Source: Pseudomonadota bacterium (lineage in GTDB: Bacteria; Myxococcota_A; UBA796; SXON01). Taken from it: a stretch of DNA of 64,000 nt. Location of the stretch: NCBI GenBank assembly GCA_030684355.1, contig JAUXTN010000067.1:62001-126000 (forward strand), written 5' to 3'. The notes under the pieces were generated by a model, which saw nothing but the letters and a program-made list of their open reading frames with translations, was not told the origin of the DNA and searched no databases. Both the position numbers and the translations under genes were made by a program. This document shows, one piece after another, positions 7,452 to 16,164 of the stretch. The first letter of the stretch is position 1, and every line of letters starts with the position of its first letter.

Positions 7452-9986
7452 ATGGCGACCCTCATCCTCCCCGAGATCCCCAAGGACTACGACGCGCCGT
7501 CGATCGAGGCGCGCTGCCGCGCCCTCTGGGAGGAGAGCGGGATCCACCGCTACGATCCGGACGCGCCTGGGGAGGTCTTCTCCGTCGACACGCCGCCGCC
7601 CTACGTGAGCGCCGCGCACCTCCACGTCGGCCACGCCATGTCGTACACGCAGGCCGAGATCATCATCCGGTACCAGCGGATGAAGGGTCGCAAGGTCTTC
7701 TACCCGATGGGGTTCGACGACAACGGGCTCCCGACCGAGCGCTACGTCGAGAAGACCTACAACATCAACAAGCGCCTCACCACGCGGGCCGCCTTCCGGG
7801 CGCTCTGCCTGGAGGAGACCCGCAAGGGCGCCGCCCAGTACGAGGAGCTCTGGCGTGGGCTCGGCCTCTCGGTCGACTGGACGCTCCGCTACTCCACGAT
7901 CGACGATCACTGCCGCCGCACCGCGCAGAAGTCCTTCCTCGACTTGTTCGGGAAGGGGCGGGTCTACCGCTCCAACGAGCCCGTGCTGTGGGACGTGCAC
8001 TACGAGACCGCCCTCGCCCAGGCCGACCTCGACTCGATGGCGCGCAAGGGCAAGCTGCACGACATCGCGTTCACGGCCCAGGCAGACGGCTCCCCGCTCG
8101 TCATCTCGACCACCCGACCGGAGCTCATCCCCGCGTGCGTGGCGCTCTACCACCACCCCGAGGACGAGCGGTATGCCCATCTCAAGGGCACCTCCGCGAT
8201 CGTGCCGTTGTTCGGCCACGAGGTGCCGATCCTCACCGACGAGACGGTCGACCCCGCGTTCGGCACCGGCCTGATGATGGTGTGTACCTTCGGCGACGGC
8301 GAGGACGTCCGCAAGTGGAAGCGGGACAAGCTGGCGACGCGCCTGGTCATCGGCCCGGACGGGAAGATGCTGCCCCTCGCGGGTCAGTTCGCCGGGATGA
8401 CCGCGGAGCTCGCGCGCAACGCGATCGTGAGCGCCCTCGCCGAGGCGGGGTTCCACCGCAAGTCGATCACGGTCGAGCAGAACGTGTCGATCGCCGAGCG
8501 CTCCGGCGTCCCCGTCGAGTTCAACATGGCGCCGCAGTGGTTCATCCGCGTGCTCGACATCAAGCCGCAGATGTTGGCCCGTAGCGCCGAGCTGAATTGG
8601 AACCCGGCGTGGATGAAGGTGCGCCTCGATCACTGGATCGAGGGCCTGAAGTACGATTGGAACATCTCGCGGCAGCGGTTCTACGGCGTGCCGTTCCCGG
8701 TCTGGTACTGCCAGGGCTGCAACGAGCCCGTCCTCGCGGACGCGGCGTCCCTCCCCGTGGATCCGGTCGAGGATCCTTGCCCGGTCTCGGCGTGCCCGCA
8801 TTGCGGCAGCGCCGAGTTCCGCGGCGAGTCCGACGTCATGGACACGTGGATGACCTCCTCGCTCTCCCCGCTCATCAACGCGAATTGGGCGGAGACCCCC
8901 GGCCGCAAGGGCGACATGTCGCTCCACCCCATGACCGTGCGGGTGCAGGCCTTCGAGATCATCCGCACCTGGCTGTTCTACACCCTCATCAAGAGCGACG
9001 CCCACCTCGGCACCTTGCCCTGGAAGGACGTGATGATCTCCGGGTGGGGCCTCAACGAGAACGGCAAGAAGATCAGCAAGAGCGACCTGGAGAAGTACAC
9101 CGACAAGGACGGGTACAACCGGTACGAGCCGTTCGGTGTCATCCACAAGTTTGGCGCGGACGCGCTCCGGTACTGGGCGGCGGGGAGCCACCTCGGCCAC
9201 GACATGCGCTTCAACGAGAAGGACGTGAAGGACGGCCGCAAGCTCGCCGTGAAGCTCTGGAACGCCGCGCGCTTCGTGCTCATGCAGATCGAGGGCTTCG
9301 ATCCCGAGGCGCCGCGCCCCACCTTCGCGGAGCGGCAGCCCGAGGACCGTTGGTTGCTCACCGAGCTCAACAAGATCGTGCCCGTGGTGTCGGAGGGCTT
9401 CGAGTCCTACAACTACGCGGTGTCACGCGAGTCGGTGGACCGCTTCTTCTGGGCCACGTTCTGCGACGACTACCTGGAGATGGTGAAGCACCGCTTCTGG
9501 AAGCCGGAGCTCTACACTGAGGAGGCGCGGGTGTCCGCGCGTGCCACCCTCTGGGAGTCGCTCCGCGTCATTCTGGGCCTGTACGCGCCGTTCGTGCCGT
9601 TCACCACCGAGGACCTCTACCAGGCCATCTACCGGCCGGTGGAGGGGACGGTGTCCCTGCACGTGACGCGGTTCCCCGAGTTCGACGCCGAGCGCACCGC
9701 CGAGGTGCCGGAGATGCTGGTCGTGGGCGGCATCCTCCGCGCGGTGCGTCAGCTCCGCACCGAAGCGCGCCTCTCGCAGACGCGCGCTCTCGAGGCCGTG
9801 GTGGTCGACCTCTCGGCCGCCTCCCCGGAGCTCACCGAGGTGGTGCAGGCCATGAAGGCGTCCATCCAGGCGGTGTCACGTGCCGCGGAGGTCCGGTTCG
9901 ACACCGCCGCCTACGCCACCGACGTGGCCGGGCTGACGGTGGGGATCGTGGCGGGCGAACTGCCCGAGAAGACGCCCACCGCCTGA
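7452..9986 (+). CDS. valS: Valine--tRNA ligase, archaeal/Rickettsia type
   Basis: Charges tRNA-Val in the cytoplasm. The class I HIGH motif is HVGH (58-61) and the KMSKS motif is KISKS (540-544). A PMGFDDNGLPTERYVEK segment, a CxxC pair followed by CPHC (zinc site near residue 445) and VMDTWMTSSLSP match the shorter archaeal-like ValRS found in Rickettsia rather than the usual bacterial enzyme of about 950 residues with a C-terminal coiled coil. At 844 residues it fits that class. The start ATG 7452 is the first in frame. No second synthetase for valine is visible here. Confidence 0.92.
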   Translation: MATLILPEIPKDYDAPSIEARCRALWEESGIHRYDPDAPGEVFSVDTPPPYVSAAHLHVGHAMSYTQAEIIIRYQRMKGRKVFYPMGFDDNGLPTERYVEKTYNINKRLTTRAAFRALCLEETRKGAAQYEELWRGLGLSVDWTLRYSTIDDHCRRTAQKSFLDLFGKGRVYRSNEPVLWDVHYETALAQADLDSMARKGKLHDIAFTAQADGSPLVISTTRPELIPACVALYHHPEDERYAHLKGTSAIVPLFGHEVPILTDETVDPAFGTGLMMVCTFGDGEDVRKWKRDKLATRLVIGPDGKMLPLAGQFAGMTAELARNAIVSALAEAGFHRKSITVEQNVSIAERSGVPVEFNMAPQWFIRVLDIKPQMLARSAELNWNPAWMKVRLDHWIEGLKYDWNISRQRFYGVPFPVWYCQGCNEPVLADAASLPVDPVEDPCPVSACPHCGSAEFRGESDVMDTWMTSSLSPLINANWAETPGRKGDMSLHPMTVRVQAFEIIRTWLFYTLIKSDAHLGTLPWKDVMISGWGLNENGKKISKSDLEKYTDKDGYNRYEPFGVIHKFGADALRYWAAGSHLGHDMRFNEKDVKDGRKLAVKLWNAARFVLMQIEGFDPEAPRPTFAERQPEDRWLLTELNKIVPVVSEGFESYNYAVSRESVDRFFWATFCDDYLEMVKHRFWKPELYTEEARVSARATLWESLRVILGLYAPFVPFTTEDLYQAIYRPVEGTVSLHVTRFPEFDAERTAEVPEMLVVGGILRAVRQLRTEARLSQTRALEAVVVDLSAASPELTEVVQAMKASIQAVSRAAEVRFDTAAYATDVAGLTVGIVAGELPEKTPTA

Positions 9987-10146
9987 AGGGGAGGGGCTTC
10001 GCGCCAGGCCTCCGGAGGGCGCCGCCCCCGGGGCGGCGGCTCGGCGCGTCTTCGCGCCAGCCAAGCGGCTCTGCCGCTTGCCCGCAGGAGGCCGACCCGG
10101 CTCGGCCGGGGGGCGCCCCCGTGCTCCTCGGTGCGACTGCCTTTCT
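9987..10146. other. Hairpin-rich gap between convergent genes
   Basis: The 160 nt between valS and the convergent methyltransferase gene are packed with inverted repeats. The clearest is CAAGCGGC-TCT-GCCGCTTG at 10062-10080, a perfect 8-bp stem. It can serve as a terminator for both genes. Confidence 0.6.
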
Positions 10147-10809
10147 TCAGATTCGCCCAAGGTAGATGACGTGGCGGGGGCCCTTGCCCTCGGCACGCGC
10201 GCGCACACGGTGGGCTTCGGGGCGGAAGCCGGCCTTCTGGAGGCGCTTGGGGAACTCGGGCGATTCGTAGGCCGACCACACGGCCAGCACGCCGCCACGT
10301 CGCAAGGCCATGCGCGCACGCTGGAGCCCCTTGACCGTGTAGAGGGCGTCGTTCTCGGGCTGGGTGAAGGCGTCGGGGCCGTTGTCGACGTCGAGCAGGA
10401 TGCTGTCCCACGAGTCGGGCGTGGTCCGAAGCACCTCGCGTACGTCCTCGACGCGGAGGACGGCGCGGGGATCGTCGAGGGGGTTGCCCGCGAGGGGGCC
10501 CAGGGGCCCGCGGTTCCAATCCACCACGGCGGGCACGAGCTCCGCGACGGTGCAGCGGCCGCCGGGCGGCAGGACGCCGAGGGCGGCGCGGAGGGTGAAG
10601 CCCATCCCGAGGCCGCCGACGAGGATGCGCGCGTCCGGACGGTCGGCGGGCCGCGCGAGGGCCGCCATGGCCTCCTCCGAGCCGTGCATCCGGCTCGACA
10701 TCAGGTCCTTGCCACCCGCGCGGATCACGAGCTCGTCGCCCCGTTGGACGAGGGTGAGCGGGGTGCCGTCCGGCGTGGCGGTCGTGTCGAGGGTGACCCA
10801 GGGGAGCAT
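10147..10809 (-). CDS. Spermidine-synthase-like SAM methyltransferase
   Basis: A 220-residue Rossmann-fold protein. GGLGMGFTLRAAL (about 64-76) is the glycine-rich loop, AELVPAVVDWNRGPLG the acidic second strand, and ILLDVDNGPDAF the DxDNGP segment typical of spermidine-synthase-like proteins of the fused type. It lacks the N-terminal beta domain of true polyamine synthases. It may be an aminopropyl- or methyltransferase; the substrate is not readable. It is monocistronic and converges on valS. Confidence 0.7.
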   Translation of the reverse strand: MLPWVTLDTTATPDGTPLTLVQRGDELVIRAGGKDLMSSRMHGSEEAMAALARPADRPDARILVGGLGMGFTLRAALGVLPPGGRCTVAELVPAVVDWNRGPLGPLAGNPLDDPRAVLRVEDVREVLRTTPDSWDSILLDVDNGPDAFTQPENDALYTVKGLQRARMALRRGGVLAVWSAYESPEFPKRLQKAGFRPEAHRVRARAEGKGPRHVIYLGRI

Positions 10810-10870
10810 GCGGGCTCGGTGCGGCCCGCGGTCTATCCTGGCGGCGGCGACACGGCGGGTCGCTCGACGC

Positions 10871-10919
10871 CCGGGTCAGACGTCCGGGTCAGACATCCGG
10901 TCAGACATCCGGGTCCGAC
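10871..10919. repeat. Short direct repeats (GGTCAGAC[G/A]TCC)
   Basis: Three near-identical 12-13 nt units of the type GGGTCAGACRTCC follow each other, with a decayed fourth (GGGTCCGACGTGG). They lie upstream of the methyltransferase gene and beside the terminator of the KGG gene. Confidence 0.75.
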
Positions 10920-10924
10920 GTGGG

Positions 10925-10955
10925 ACGGGCCCCGACGCGAGGCGTCGGGGCCCGT
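10925..10955 (-). terminator. Perfect 13-bp terminator hairpin
   Basis: ACGGGCCCCGACG at 10925-10937 pairs exactly with CGTCGGGGCCCGT at 10943-10955 around a five-base loop. It starts 7 nt after the stop of the minus-strand KGG gene and is very likely its terminator, although no clear T-run follows. Confidence 0.8.
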
Positions 10956-10961
10956 GGATCT

Positions 10962-11180
10962 TCACTTGTCCTTGTCCTCGCCGCTCTCGGCGCGCTTGCC
11001 CGCCTCGATGAGCTCGCGGACACGCTGACCGCCCTTGTGGCCGATCTCGGCGTACCCCTCTGAGCCCAGCTCCTCGCGGCGTTTCTCACCGCCCATCCGA
11101 CCGGCTTCACGCACGGTCATCGAGCCGCGATCCTCATCGCTCTTGGGCGCGGTAACGCCCTTGTCCTGGTCCTTCGGCAT
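10962..11180 (-). CDS. KGG-repeat stress-induced protein (short)
   Basis: A 72-residue hydrophilic protein with the repeat core [20 protein letters not shown] followed by [16 protein letters not shown]. This is the GsiB/KGG motif of bacterial general-stress proteins, related to plant group 1 LEA proteins. A very good AGGAGG ribosome site precedes ATG 11180. It is a shorter copy of the next gene, from which it is separated by 66 nt, and the ends of both proteins are nearly identical, so they arose by duplication. It probably protects against desiccation or osmotic stress. Confidence 0.88.
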   Translation of the reverse strand: MPKDQDKGVTAPKSDEDRGSMTVREAGRMGGEKRREELGSEGYAEIGHKGGQRVRELIEAGKRAESGEDKDK

Positions 11181-11246
11181 GGTCCTCCCTTCCTCCTGGT
11201 TTGGTGGGTGGGCCCCGCGCCGCGCGCCGTGGACCCACCACGACCG

Positions 11247-11636
11247 TCAGCGTTCTTCGTCGCTGCTTCCGCCCTTCTTGCGGCCCTCGGCCTCCTTGCC
11301 CTCTTCGATCAGCTCACGGACGCGCTGACCGCCCTTGTGGCCGATCTCGGAGTAGCCCTCGGAGCCGAGCTGCTCCTTGCGCGCCTCGCCGCCCATGCGG
11401 CCGATCTCGGAGTAGCCCTCGTGTCCGAGCTGCTCCTTTCGGGTCTCGCCGCCTTTCTTCCCGATTTCAGAGAAGAACTCGGAGCCGCGCTCACGCGCGA
11501 CCGTCTCTCCGCCCTTCCTGCCGATCTCGGCGTAGCCTTCGGAACCGAGCTCTTCCCGGCGCTTCTCGCCCCCCAGCCGCCCGGCTTCACGGACCGTCAT
11601 GTCCCCTCCGCCGCGCCCTTTCTTGTCTTGTGGCAT
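11247..11636 (-). CDS. KGG-repeat stress-induced protein (long)
   Basis: ATG 11636 is preceded by GGGGAGGAG, so the longer open frame upstream is not used. The 129 residues hold about five KGG/MGG units of roughly 20 residues each (GSEGYxEIGxKGGExxRE), ending in the same [11 protein letters not shown] segment as the neighbouring paralogue. Highly charged, no signal peptide, no Cys. It belongs to the GsiB-like stress proteins. It is the first gene of a probable two-gene leftward unit ending at the hairpin near 10940. Confidence 0.9.
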   Translation of the reverse strand: MPQDKKGRGGGDMTVREAGRLGGEKRREELGSEGYAEIGRKGGETVARERGSEFFSEIGKKGGETRKEQLGHEGYSEIGRMGGEARKEQLGSEGYSEIGHKGGQRVRELIEEGKEAEGRKKGGSSDEER

Positions 11637-11757
11637 CGCTCCTCCCCTACGGCCAGCCATCCAGCGGCCCGGCTCGTTGTAGTTTTGGGTAGTCATGACC
11701 TGCACAGGATCAACGTCGACCGCGGCCATCTGGCACACCTCGTGACACAGGCGCGGT

Positions 11758-12288
11758 GTGCAGCCGCGCGCCGCGTGGCCATTTTGCCGGCTACAGTTGG
11801 GTCGGAGGTGGCCCTTGCTGCTCGCGCTCTTGTTGGTCGGATGCCCGGCACCCACGGACAAATCCGACGACCCGGACACCGCCGAAACCGCGGACCCGGG
11901 CACGCTCGCCGGCCCGAACGGCCCCTCGCGCATCGAGCCCGACTGCGCCCCCGACGACGGCGCGGCGGTGCGGCTCATCGTCGGCCTCGAGGAGGCCACC
12001 TGCGACAGCGCCTTTGCCGGCGTGCCCCACCTGCGCCTCTCCCTCTGGGTGGGCGCGGAGTTCCCGCTCGCGCCCGGCACCTACCCCTTCGACGAGGGCA
12101 GCGGCTCGGCCTGGTACGCCCAGGCGGGCGGCGGCGTCGAGCAGCACGCGCGCTCCGGCGAGGTGACCGTCACCGGCTCCGCGGGCGGCGTGGTGACCGG
12201 GTCCTACACGCTCCAGCTCGACGGGGGCGAGGTCGTGGCGGGGGAGTTCGAGGCGGCGGAGTGTGAGGTGGCGGTGATGTGTGGGTGA
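11758..12288 (+). CDS. Small lipoprotein of unknown function
   Basis: The protein has a hydrophobic stretch [12 protein letters not shown], a clear lipobox, followed by an Asp/Thr/Pro-rich linker and a beta-rich domain of about 120 residues with four Cys. GTG 11758 is the longest start; a TTG at 11797 would give a more usual signal peptide (MGRRWPLLL). No ribosome site settles it. I recognise no family. It diverges from the KGG genes. Confidence 0.65.
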   Translation: MQPRAAWPFCRLQLGRRWPLLLALLLVGCPAPTDKSDDPDTAETADPGTLAGPNGPSRIEPDCAPDDGAAVRLIVGLEEATCDSAFAGVPHLRLSLWVGAEFPLAPGTYPFDEGSGSAWYAQAGGGVEQHARSGEVTVTGSAGGVVTGSYTLQLDGGEVVAGEFEAAECEVAVMCG

Positions 12289-12563
12289 GGGGGGCTCGTT
12301 CTGAAAAGTACGGAGGGCGTCCTGCGGGCGACCCCGGGCCGCGGGGTCGTGGGAGGATCGTGCGGCCGGGGCGGGCGCTGATCTTTCGCGCGGCAGCGCC
12401 GGCGCTGCCGCGGCGGATCTTCGGGCCGATCTATCGCAGGAGGCAGAGTGTAGAAGGGAGGGGAGGGCCGCCTTCGTCAGGGTGAGCCCTTGACGATCGG
12501 ACCTTTCGCGTGCACGTTAGGGGCGGACTCGGCACCACGGCAACGTGGCGCTCTTTCCCTACC
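12289..12563 (+). promoter_or_regulatory. Leader and possible promoter of ssrA
   Basis: No gene is seen in this 275-nt gap. TTGACG at 12490-12495 could be a -35 element; the matching -10 would be CACGTT or ACGTTA near 12513-12519, which is weak. Transcription from there would begin 35-45 nt before the mature tmRNA end. Confidence 0.35.
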
Positions 12564-12932
12564 GGGGGCGTACCGGTTTCGACGGGGTTCTGGAAAGCCG
12601 AAGGGCGTGGCAAGGTGCGGGTCGCCTCTATCGATCCAAATGTAAGCTGCCAACAACAGCAACCACTTCAGCGAGGCCCTCGCGGCTTAGTTGAGGTCCG
12701 GGGGGCATAGCGACCCCCCGGTGTCCGGTTGAGCGTGATCGAACTCTTCTGGGCATATTTCAGATCCGCAGCAGACCCGGGGCCGAGCACCCGCCGGGCG
12801 AGCGAAGAACAAGCAGGAGGCTCTGACGGTGATCAAAGATCACGACACTCGCCGATGAGTTTTCGGCAGGCCACGTATCTCTGAAACTAGAAGGGGCTTC
12901 GGACGCGGGTTCGACTCCCGCCGCCTCCACCA
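12564..12932 (+). ncRNA. ssrA: Transfer-messenger RNA (tmRNA)
   Basis: Rescues stalled ribosomes. The 5' end GGGGGCGTACCGGTTTCGAC and the 3' end GGGTTCGACTCCCGCCGCCTC-CACCA are hallmark tmRNA sequences. The 7-bp acceptor stem GGGGGCG/CGCCTCC pairs with one G-T wobble, and CCA is encoded. The message part reads GCC AAC AAC AGC AAC CAC TTC AGC GAG GCC CTC GCG GCT TAG (12649-12690), giving the tag ANNSNHFSEALAA. The pseudoknot arms follow. The gene's last 19 bases are the attachment site of the island that begins here. Confidence 0.97.
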
Positions 12933-14201
12933 TTTTTTCGGAAAGCGTCCAACGAAAGGACGTTTCCAGCGACCCGGTGTCCAGCAGGGACACGCGGGGG
13001 ACACGCAGCATCGCGGCGCGGCCTCGGAGCATATTCGAGGTCGCGACGCTCCTCGTCGTCCATCATGACGAGGCGCATCGGGCCGGCGGTCTGGTCGTCG
13101 CCCTCGAAGCGCACGTCAGCTGTGGCGCTGGCCGGGCGACTTACCGCCGGGATGTGCTCCACCGCGGCCTTGAGCGGGAGGGCGTCCGGGTCGATGTAGA
13201 CTCCGCGCAGCCCGAGGCTGTGGCCGACGAGGAACTCGACGGCGTCCGAGTCGGCACCCGCGCGCTTGAGCTCGGAGACGAAGCCCTTGCGGAAGGCGTG
13301 GTGGGGGCGGCCCTCCCAGGCCTCCTTGCGGACGCCCGAGCGCTCCCAGCCTCGTTCCAGGTCGCGGGCGCGGGCCATGCGCTCGCGCGCCTTGGCGCGT
13401 TTGGAGGTCCTCGTCTTCGCGCTCCCAGTTGCGGAGGATGGCGACGAGGTGCGGAGAGATCGGCACGATGCGGCCCCGCTGCTCCTGCCGGCTCTTGCCC
13501 AGCTCGCCGCGGATGGTGAGGCGGCCCCGGGCGAGGTCGACGTCGGCCCATCGGAGGCCCATGGCCTGCTGGCAGCGGAGCCCGGTGAAGCGCAGGACGA
13601 TCGCGAGCCGCTGGTGCCACCCGTCGAGCGCGCCGATGACCGTGTCCATCTCGGCCCAGGTCGGTGCGACGGTGGGGCTGGCGGCCTCGCGGGCCATGCG
13701 GAGGGTGCGCGGGGCGGGGATCTCGGCGCCGGACTCGTCGTTGTCGTACATCCACTTCCACGCGAGCTGGCCGACCTCGACGATCTTCCGGCGGGTGGCG
13801 TCGGAGCGGTCGCGCCCGTGGAGCCCGCCGTGCTTGAGGTCGCCGTACCAGTCCGCGAGCATCTTCCGCGTGAGCACGGACGGAGGCAACGGCGCACCTT
13901 TGCCATGGACTTTGTCCAGGTAGCGCAGCCAGAGGTCGAGCCCGAGCGCGTAGCGGACGGCGGTCCCGGGACGGAGCACGCGCGCGCACTCCTCGGCGTA
14001 GTCCTTCAGGAGCGTTCGGATATCCGTTTGCGGACGAGCGTCGCGAGGCTCCCATCGCCGTCCGAGGGCGAAGGCATCTTCGACCTCGCGGATGAGCGCT
14101 TGGGCGGCGGCCTTGGTGGGGCACTGCCGGCTCCGCGCCTTGCCATCGGGATCGCGCCAGCGCACGCGCCACTCGCCGTTTCGTTTGTCGAGGCTCGCCA
14201 T
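12887..14201 (-). pseudogene. int: Tyrosine recombinase (island integrase), frameshifted
   Basis: The N-terminal half reads from ATG 14201 (MASLDKRNGEWRVRWRDPDG), with an SAM-like core-binding part and the first catalytic Arg in FTGLRCQQAMGLRW. Near 13400-13406 the sense passes to another frame, which carries the box HHAFRKG (His-x-x-Arg) and GHSLGLRGVYI with the nucleophile Tyr. So all catalytic residues exist, but in two frames. The second frame ends inside ssrA (antisense), so the last 15 or so codons overlap the attachment core. It is either a recent mutation, a sequence error or, less likely, a programmed shift. By position it is the enzyme that inserted the island in ssrA. Confidence 0.88.
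12914..12932 (+). repeat. attL: left 19-bp island repeat in ssrA
   Basis: ACTCCCGCCGCCTCCACCA is the final part of the tmRNA T-arm and acceptor end. The same 19 bases occur at 44293-44311 and the match stops on both sides. The adjoining integrase and the location at the 3' end of a tmRNA gene fit a classical attachment core. Confidence 0.88.
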
Positions 14202-14446
14202 CGGTTCAGCTCCATCCACCAGGGGTCCAGCTTCTCGGCCAGCCAGCGGTAGTCCGGGCGGCCGGCGTTCCCCACGTTGATCCAGGGGGACGCGATGTGA
14301 TCGGGGTTCTCCGCCATGCGGGCACGGAGGGTCTTGGGGTCGACGCGCAGGTGCGCGAGCACCTCCCGGTGCCGGAGCCATGTTGACGTAATGCGCGCGG
14401 CCTGGGGGGCCGGCGGGACGTCGAGGTGGCGGGCGGGGAGGGACAT
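14006..14446 (-). CDS. HTH-like protein overlapping the integrase gene
   Basis: The first 85 residues (HREVLAHLRVDPKTLRARM..., then SPWINVGNAGRPDYRW...WWMELNRW) look like a small helix-turn-helix protein of the excisionase/AlpA kind often placed before integrases. The frame runs on for 60 more residues, overlapping the start of the integrase gene by 196 nt. That overlap is unusually long; the true end may be nearer 14200 if a base is wrong. ATG 14446 lies 5 nt after the stop of the upstream gene. Role as recombination directionality factor is inference. Confidence 0.55.
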   Translation of the reverse strand: MSLPARHLDVPPAPQAARITSTWLRHREVLAHLRVDPKTLRARMAENPDHIASPWINVGNAGRPDYRWLAEKLDPWWMELNRWRASTNETASGACAGAIPMARRGAGSAPPRPPPKRSSARSKMPSPSDGDGSLATLVRKRISERS

Positions 14447-14451
14447 GAGGG

Positions 14452-15210
14452 CTACCCGGTAAAGCGGCTGGCGGCGGCGAGGATCTCCGCCGCGCCCTCG
14501 TTCAGCTCGCGGTTCTCGCGCCGCAGTCGGCGGACCGCATCGAGAAGCTCGGCGTTCTCGGCTCGGAGGCGGCTAAGCTCGGCCTCGGCGTCCTTCGCGC
14601 GGCGGCCCCGCGTGAGTGAGGACTTCTGCGCGTCCTCGGCGTCACGGCGAGCGTCGCGCACGGCGGTCTGGGCAGTGCCGAGCATGGCCGAGAGCTCAGA
14701 GATGCGGGACTGGAGCAGGGCGACCGTCGTGCTCGCGGAGGCGCAGGTGGGACACGGGGAGGCATAGGTCGGCGTCGCGACCGCTCGCTCGCGCCGGACC
14801 GGGACGCTGTGCGGAAGGGCCTTGGTGATCGTGGCCGGGCGCCGGACAACCAGCCCTGAGCTCCGACGTGCGTCCACCCCCTCGTCCGTGTCGTCGTCCT
14901 TCCGGTCCGGCGCTCCCTCGTCGGCGGGCGCCTCGGCGTCGGGCCACACGCGCGTCGTGATGCCGCGGACGGGCGTTCGATCGGCGTTCCACAGGCGGAT
15001 CCGCAGGCGAACGTCGGAGCCGGTGCCGAGGGCGCCGACCGCGACGCCATCGAGCCACTCGCGCGCGTCCACCACGCCCTCGATCGGCTGGCTGCCGATC
15101 TGGGCCTCCTTCCGGTCCTCCCCCACCCGCGCGACGGTGAGGTAGGCGCCTTCGAGGTTCACGCCCTCGACGATCAGCTCGGTGATCGGGGTCTCGTCTT
15201 GCCATCGCAT
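14452..15210 (-). CDS. Coiled-coil protein with CPTC motif
   Basis: ATG 15210 has AGGAG at the right distance. The 252-residue product starts with a beta-rich part of about 90 residues, then an acidic linker, then CPTC (near residue 150), and ends in a long coiled coil (LRAENAELLDAVRRLRRENRELNEG). No family recognised. It is first in the minus-strand trio with the HTH protein and integrase. A likely promoter is TTGACG at 15276-15281 with AAAGAT 17 nt downstream, inside the divergent region shared with the XRE gene. Confidence 0.6.
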   Translation of the reverse strand: MRWQDETPITELIVEGVNLEGAYLTVARVGEDRKEAQIGSQPIEGVVDAREWLDGVAVGALGTGSDVRLRIRLWNADRTPVRGITTRVWPDAEAPADEGAPDRKDDDTDEGVDARRSSGLVVRRPATITKALPHSVPVRRERAVATPTYASPCPTCASASTTVALLQSRISELSAMLGTAQTAVRDARRDAEDAQKSSLTRGRRAKDAEAELSRLRAENAELLDAVRRLRRENRELNEGAAEILAAASRFTG

Positions 15211-15252
15211 GGAAACTCCTTGCCGAATGGGCGTGGGCCCTTCCGACGAGGT

Positions 15253-15293
15253 ATCTTTCCTCATGCTTCTGCTCGCGTCAACCCTAATAGGGT
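15253..15293. promoter_or_regulatory. Divergent promoter region with palindrome
   Basis: ACCCTA-A-TAGGGT at 15281-15293 is a perfect inverted repeat. On the minus strand TTGACG (15281-15276) and AAAGAT (15258-15253) make a -35/-10 pair with a 17-nt spacer for the coiled-coil gene. On the plus strand TAATAG (15285-15290) could be the -10 of the XRE gene, which would start its transcript close to ATG 15303. The palindrome overlaps both and is a fitting operator for the XRE protein. Confidence 0.5.
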
Positions 15294-15302
15294 GCGAAAC
15301 TC

Positions 15303-15776
15303 ATGGATAGGTCTGCCTCGCGTCGTCGCGGTCCCCGGATGGTTCCCGCCAAGGACCTGGAATTCCGAGAAGAATCCGTGGTCCTCATGCACAGGCTGTA
15401 CGGACGCATGATCGCGACCATCCGCACGAGCCTGGACGCCTCCCAGCAGCAGCTTGCCGAGGCCACGCACATGCCGCCCTCGACCATCAGCAAGCTTGAG
15501 AACGGGAGCATCATCGTCGGCATCTACCACCTCGACGCGCTGGCGGGAGCGTTCAACCAGCTCGGAACCGAGGTGCTCGGCGCCGATCCGGCGTGGCGCG
15601 GGTGGGAGCTCCACGAGCTCGCCGACGAGATCAGCCTCTCCATGGAGAAGGAGGGCTACGTGACGATGTGGTCGTCCCCCGACGACGCCGGCAAGGAGAT
15701 GGTCCCGGATCGGAAGCTCGGGGCGCTGGTGCGGGCGCACTGGCCGGAGGGGGCGCGGAAGAGGATCGGGTGGTGA
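15303..15776 (+). CDS. XRE-family regulator
   Basis: The protein of 157 residues has a Cro/CI-type helix-turn-helix at about 45-85 (QQQLAEATHMPPSTISKLEN), in which the recognition helix is PPSTISKL. The C-terminal 70 residues are acidic and unassigned. ATG 15303 is used; ATG 15339 would also work. No ribosome site is seen, in line with a leaderless transcript. It diverges from the integrase block and precedes the defence operon, so it may control excision, the operon, or both. Confidence 0.8.
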   Translation: MDRSASRRRGPRMVPAKDLEFREESVVLMHRLYGRMIATIRTSLDASQQQLAEATHMPPSTISKLENGSIIVGIYHLDALAGAFNQLGTEVLGADPAWRGWELHELADEISLSMEKEGYVTMWSSPDDAGKEMVPDRKLGALVRAHWPEGARKRIGW

Positions 15777-15803
15777 GGGGCGGACATCGAGGAGGCGGTT
15801 GAC

Positions 15804-16148
15804 ATGGCTGTGAGAAAGGCGAACTCGATCTCCATAAATGGCCGGAGGCTCGAAGAGGTGGGCGTACGGGGGGTGGCGAGGTGGGCCACGAACACTACGA
15901 CGACAACGAGCTACCCGGTCCACCAGCACTCGTGCGTGGCCATTGAGGGCGGCCTGGAGATCCGAACGCAGCCGATCACCGTGGCGCAGCTCTTCGTCGA
16001 GGGCATCCTGACCGCAGACCGGCAGCGCGCCGTCGTCATCAAGGTGGGGGCGGCGAAGGAGGCACCGTACACGATGGATGCGATGCTCCGCGAAGAGGAC
16101 CCCTATCTTCAGGCGGTCGCGGTGCTGCGCTTCAAGGCGGCACACTGA
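15804..16148 (+). CDS. Hypothetical island protein (114 aa)
   Basis: GGAGGCGG precedes ATG 15804. The product is mainly beta-strand with a Thr-rich run (NTTTTTSYPVHQHSC) and no known motif I can name. It begins 27 nt after the XRE gene and is likely co-transcribed with it. The phased repeat array lies just after its stop. Confidence 0.6.
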   Translation: MAVRKANSISINGRRLEEVGVRGVARWATNTTTTTSYPVHQHSCVAIEGGLEIRTQPITVAQLFVEGILTADRQRAVVIKVGAAKEAPYTMDAMLREEDPYLQAVAVLRFKAAH

Positions 16149-16164
16149 TGCCGAACCCCCGTTT

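Noticed and set aside
7362..9200. Long frame opposite valS
   Set aside because: Antisense shadow; valS has complete class I synthetase motifs on the other strand.
12931..12940. T-run after ssrA as the native terminator
   Set aside because: CATTTTTTCGG lies on the island side and no stem precedes it other than the tmRNA itself; the hairpin at 44320 fits better as the original.
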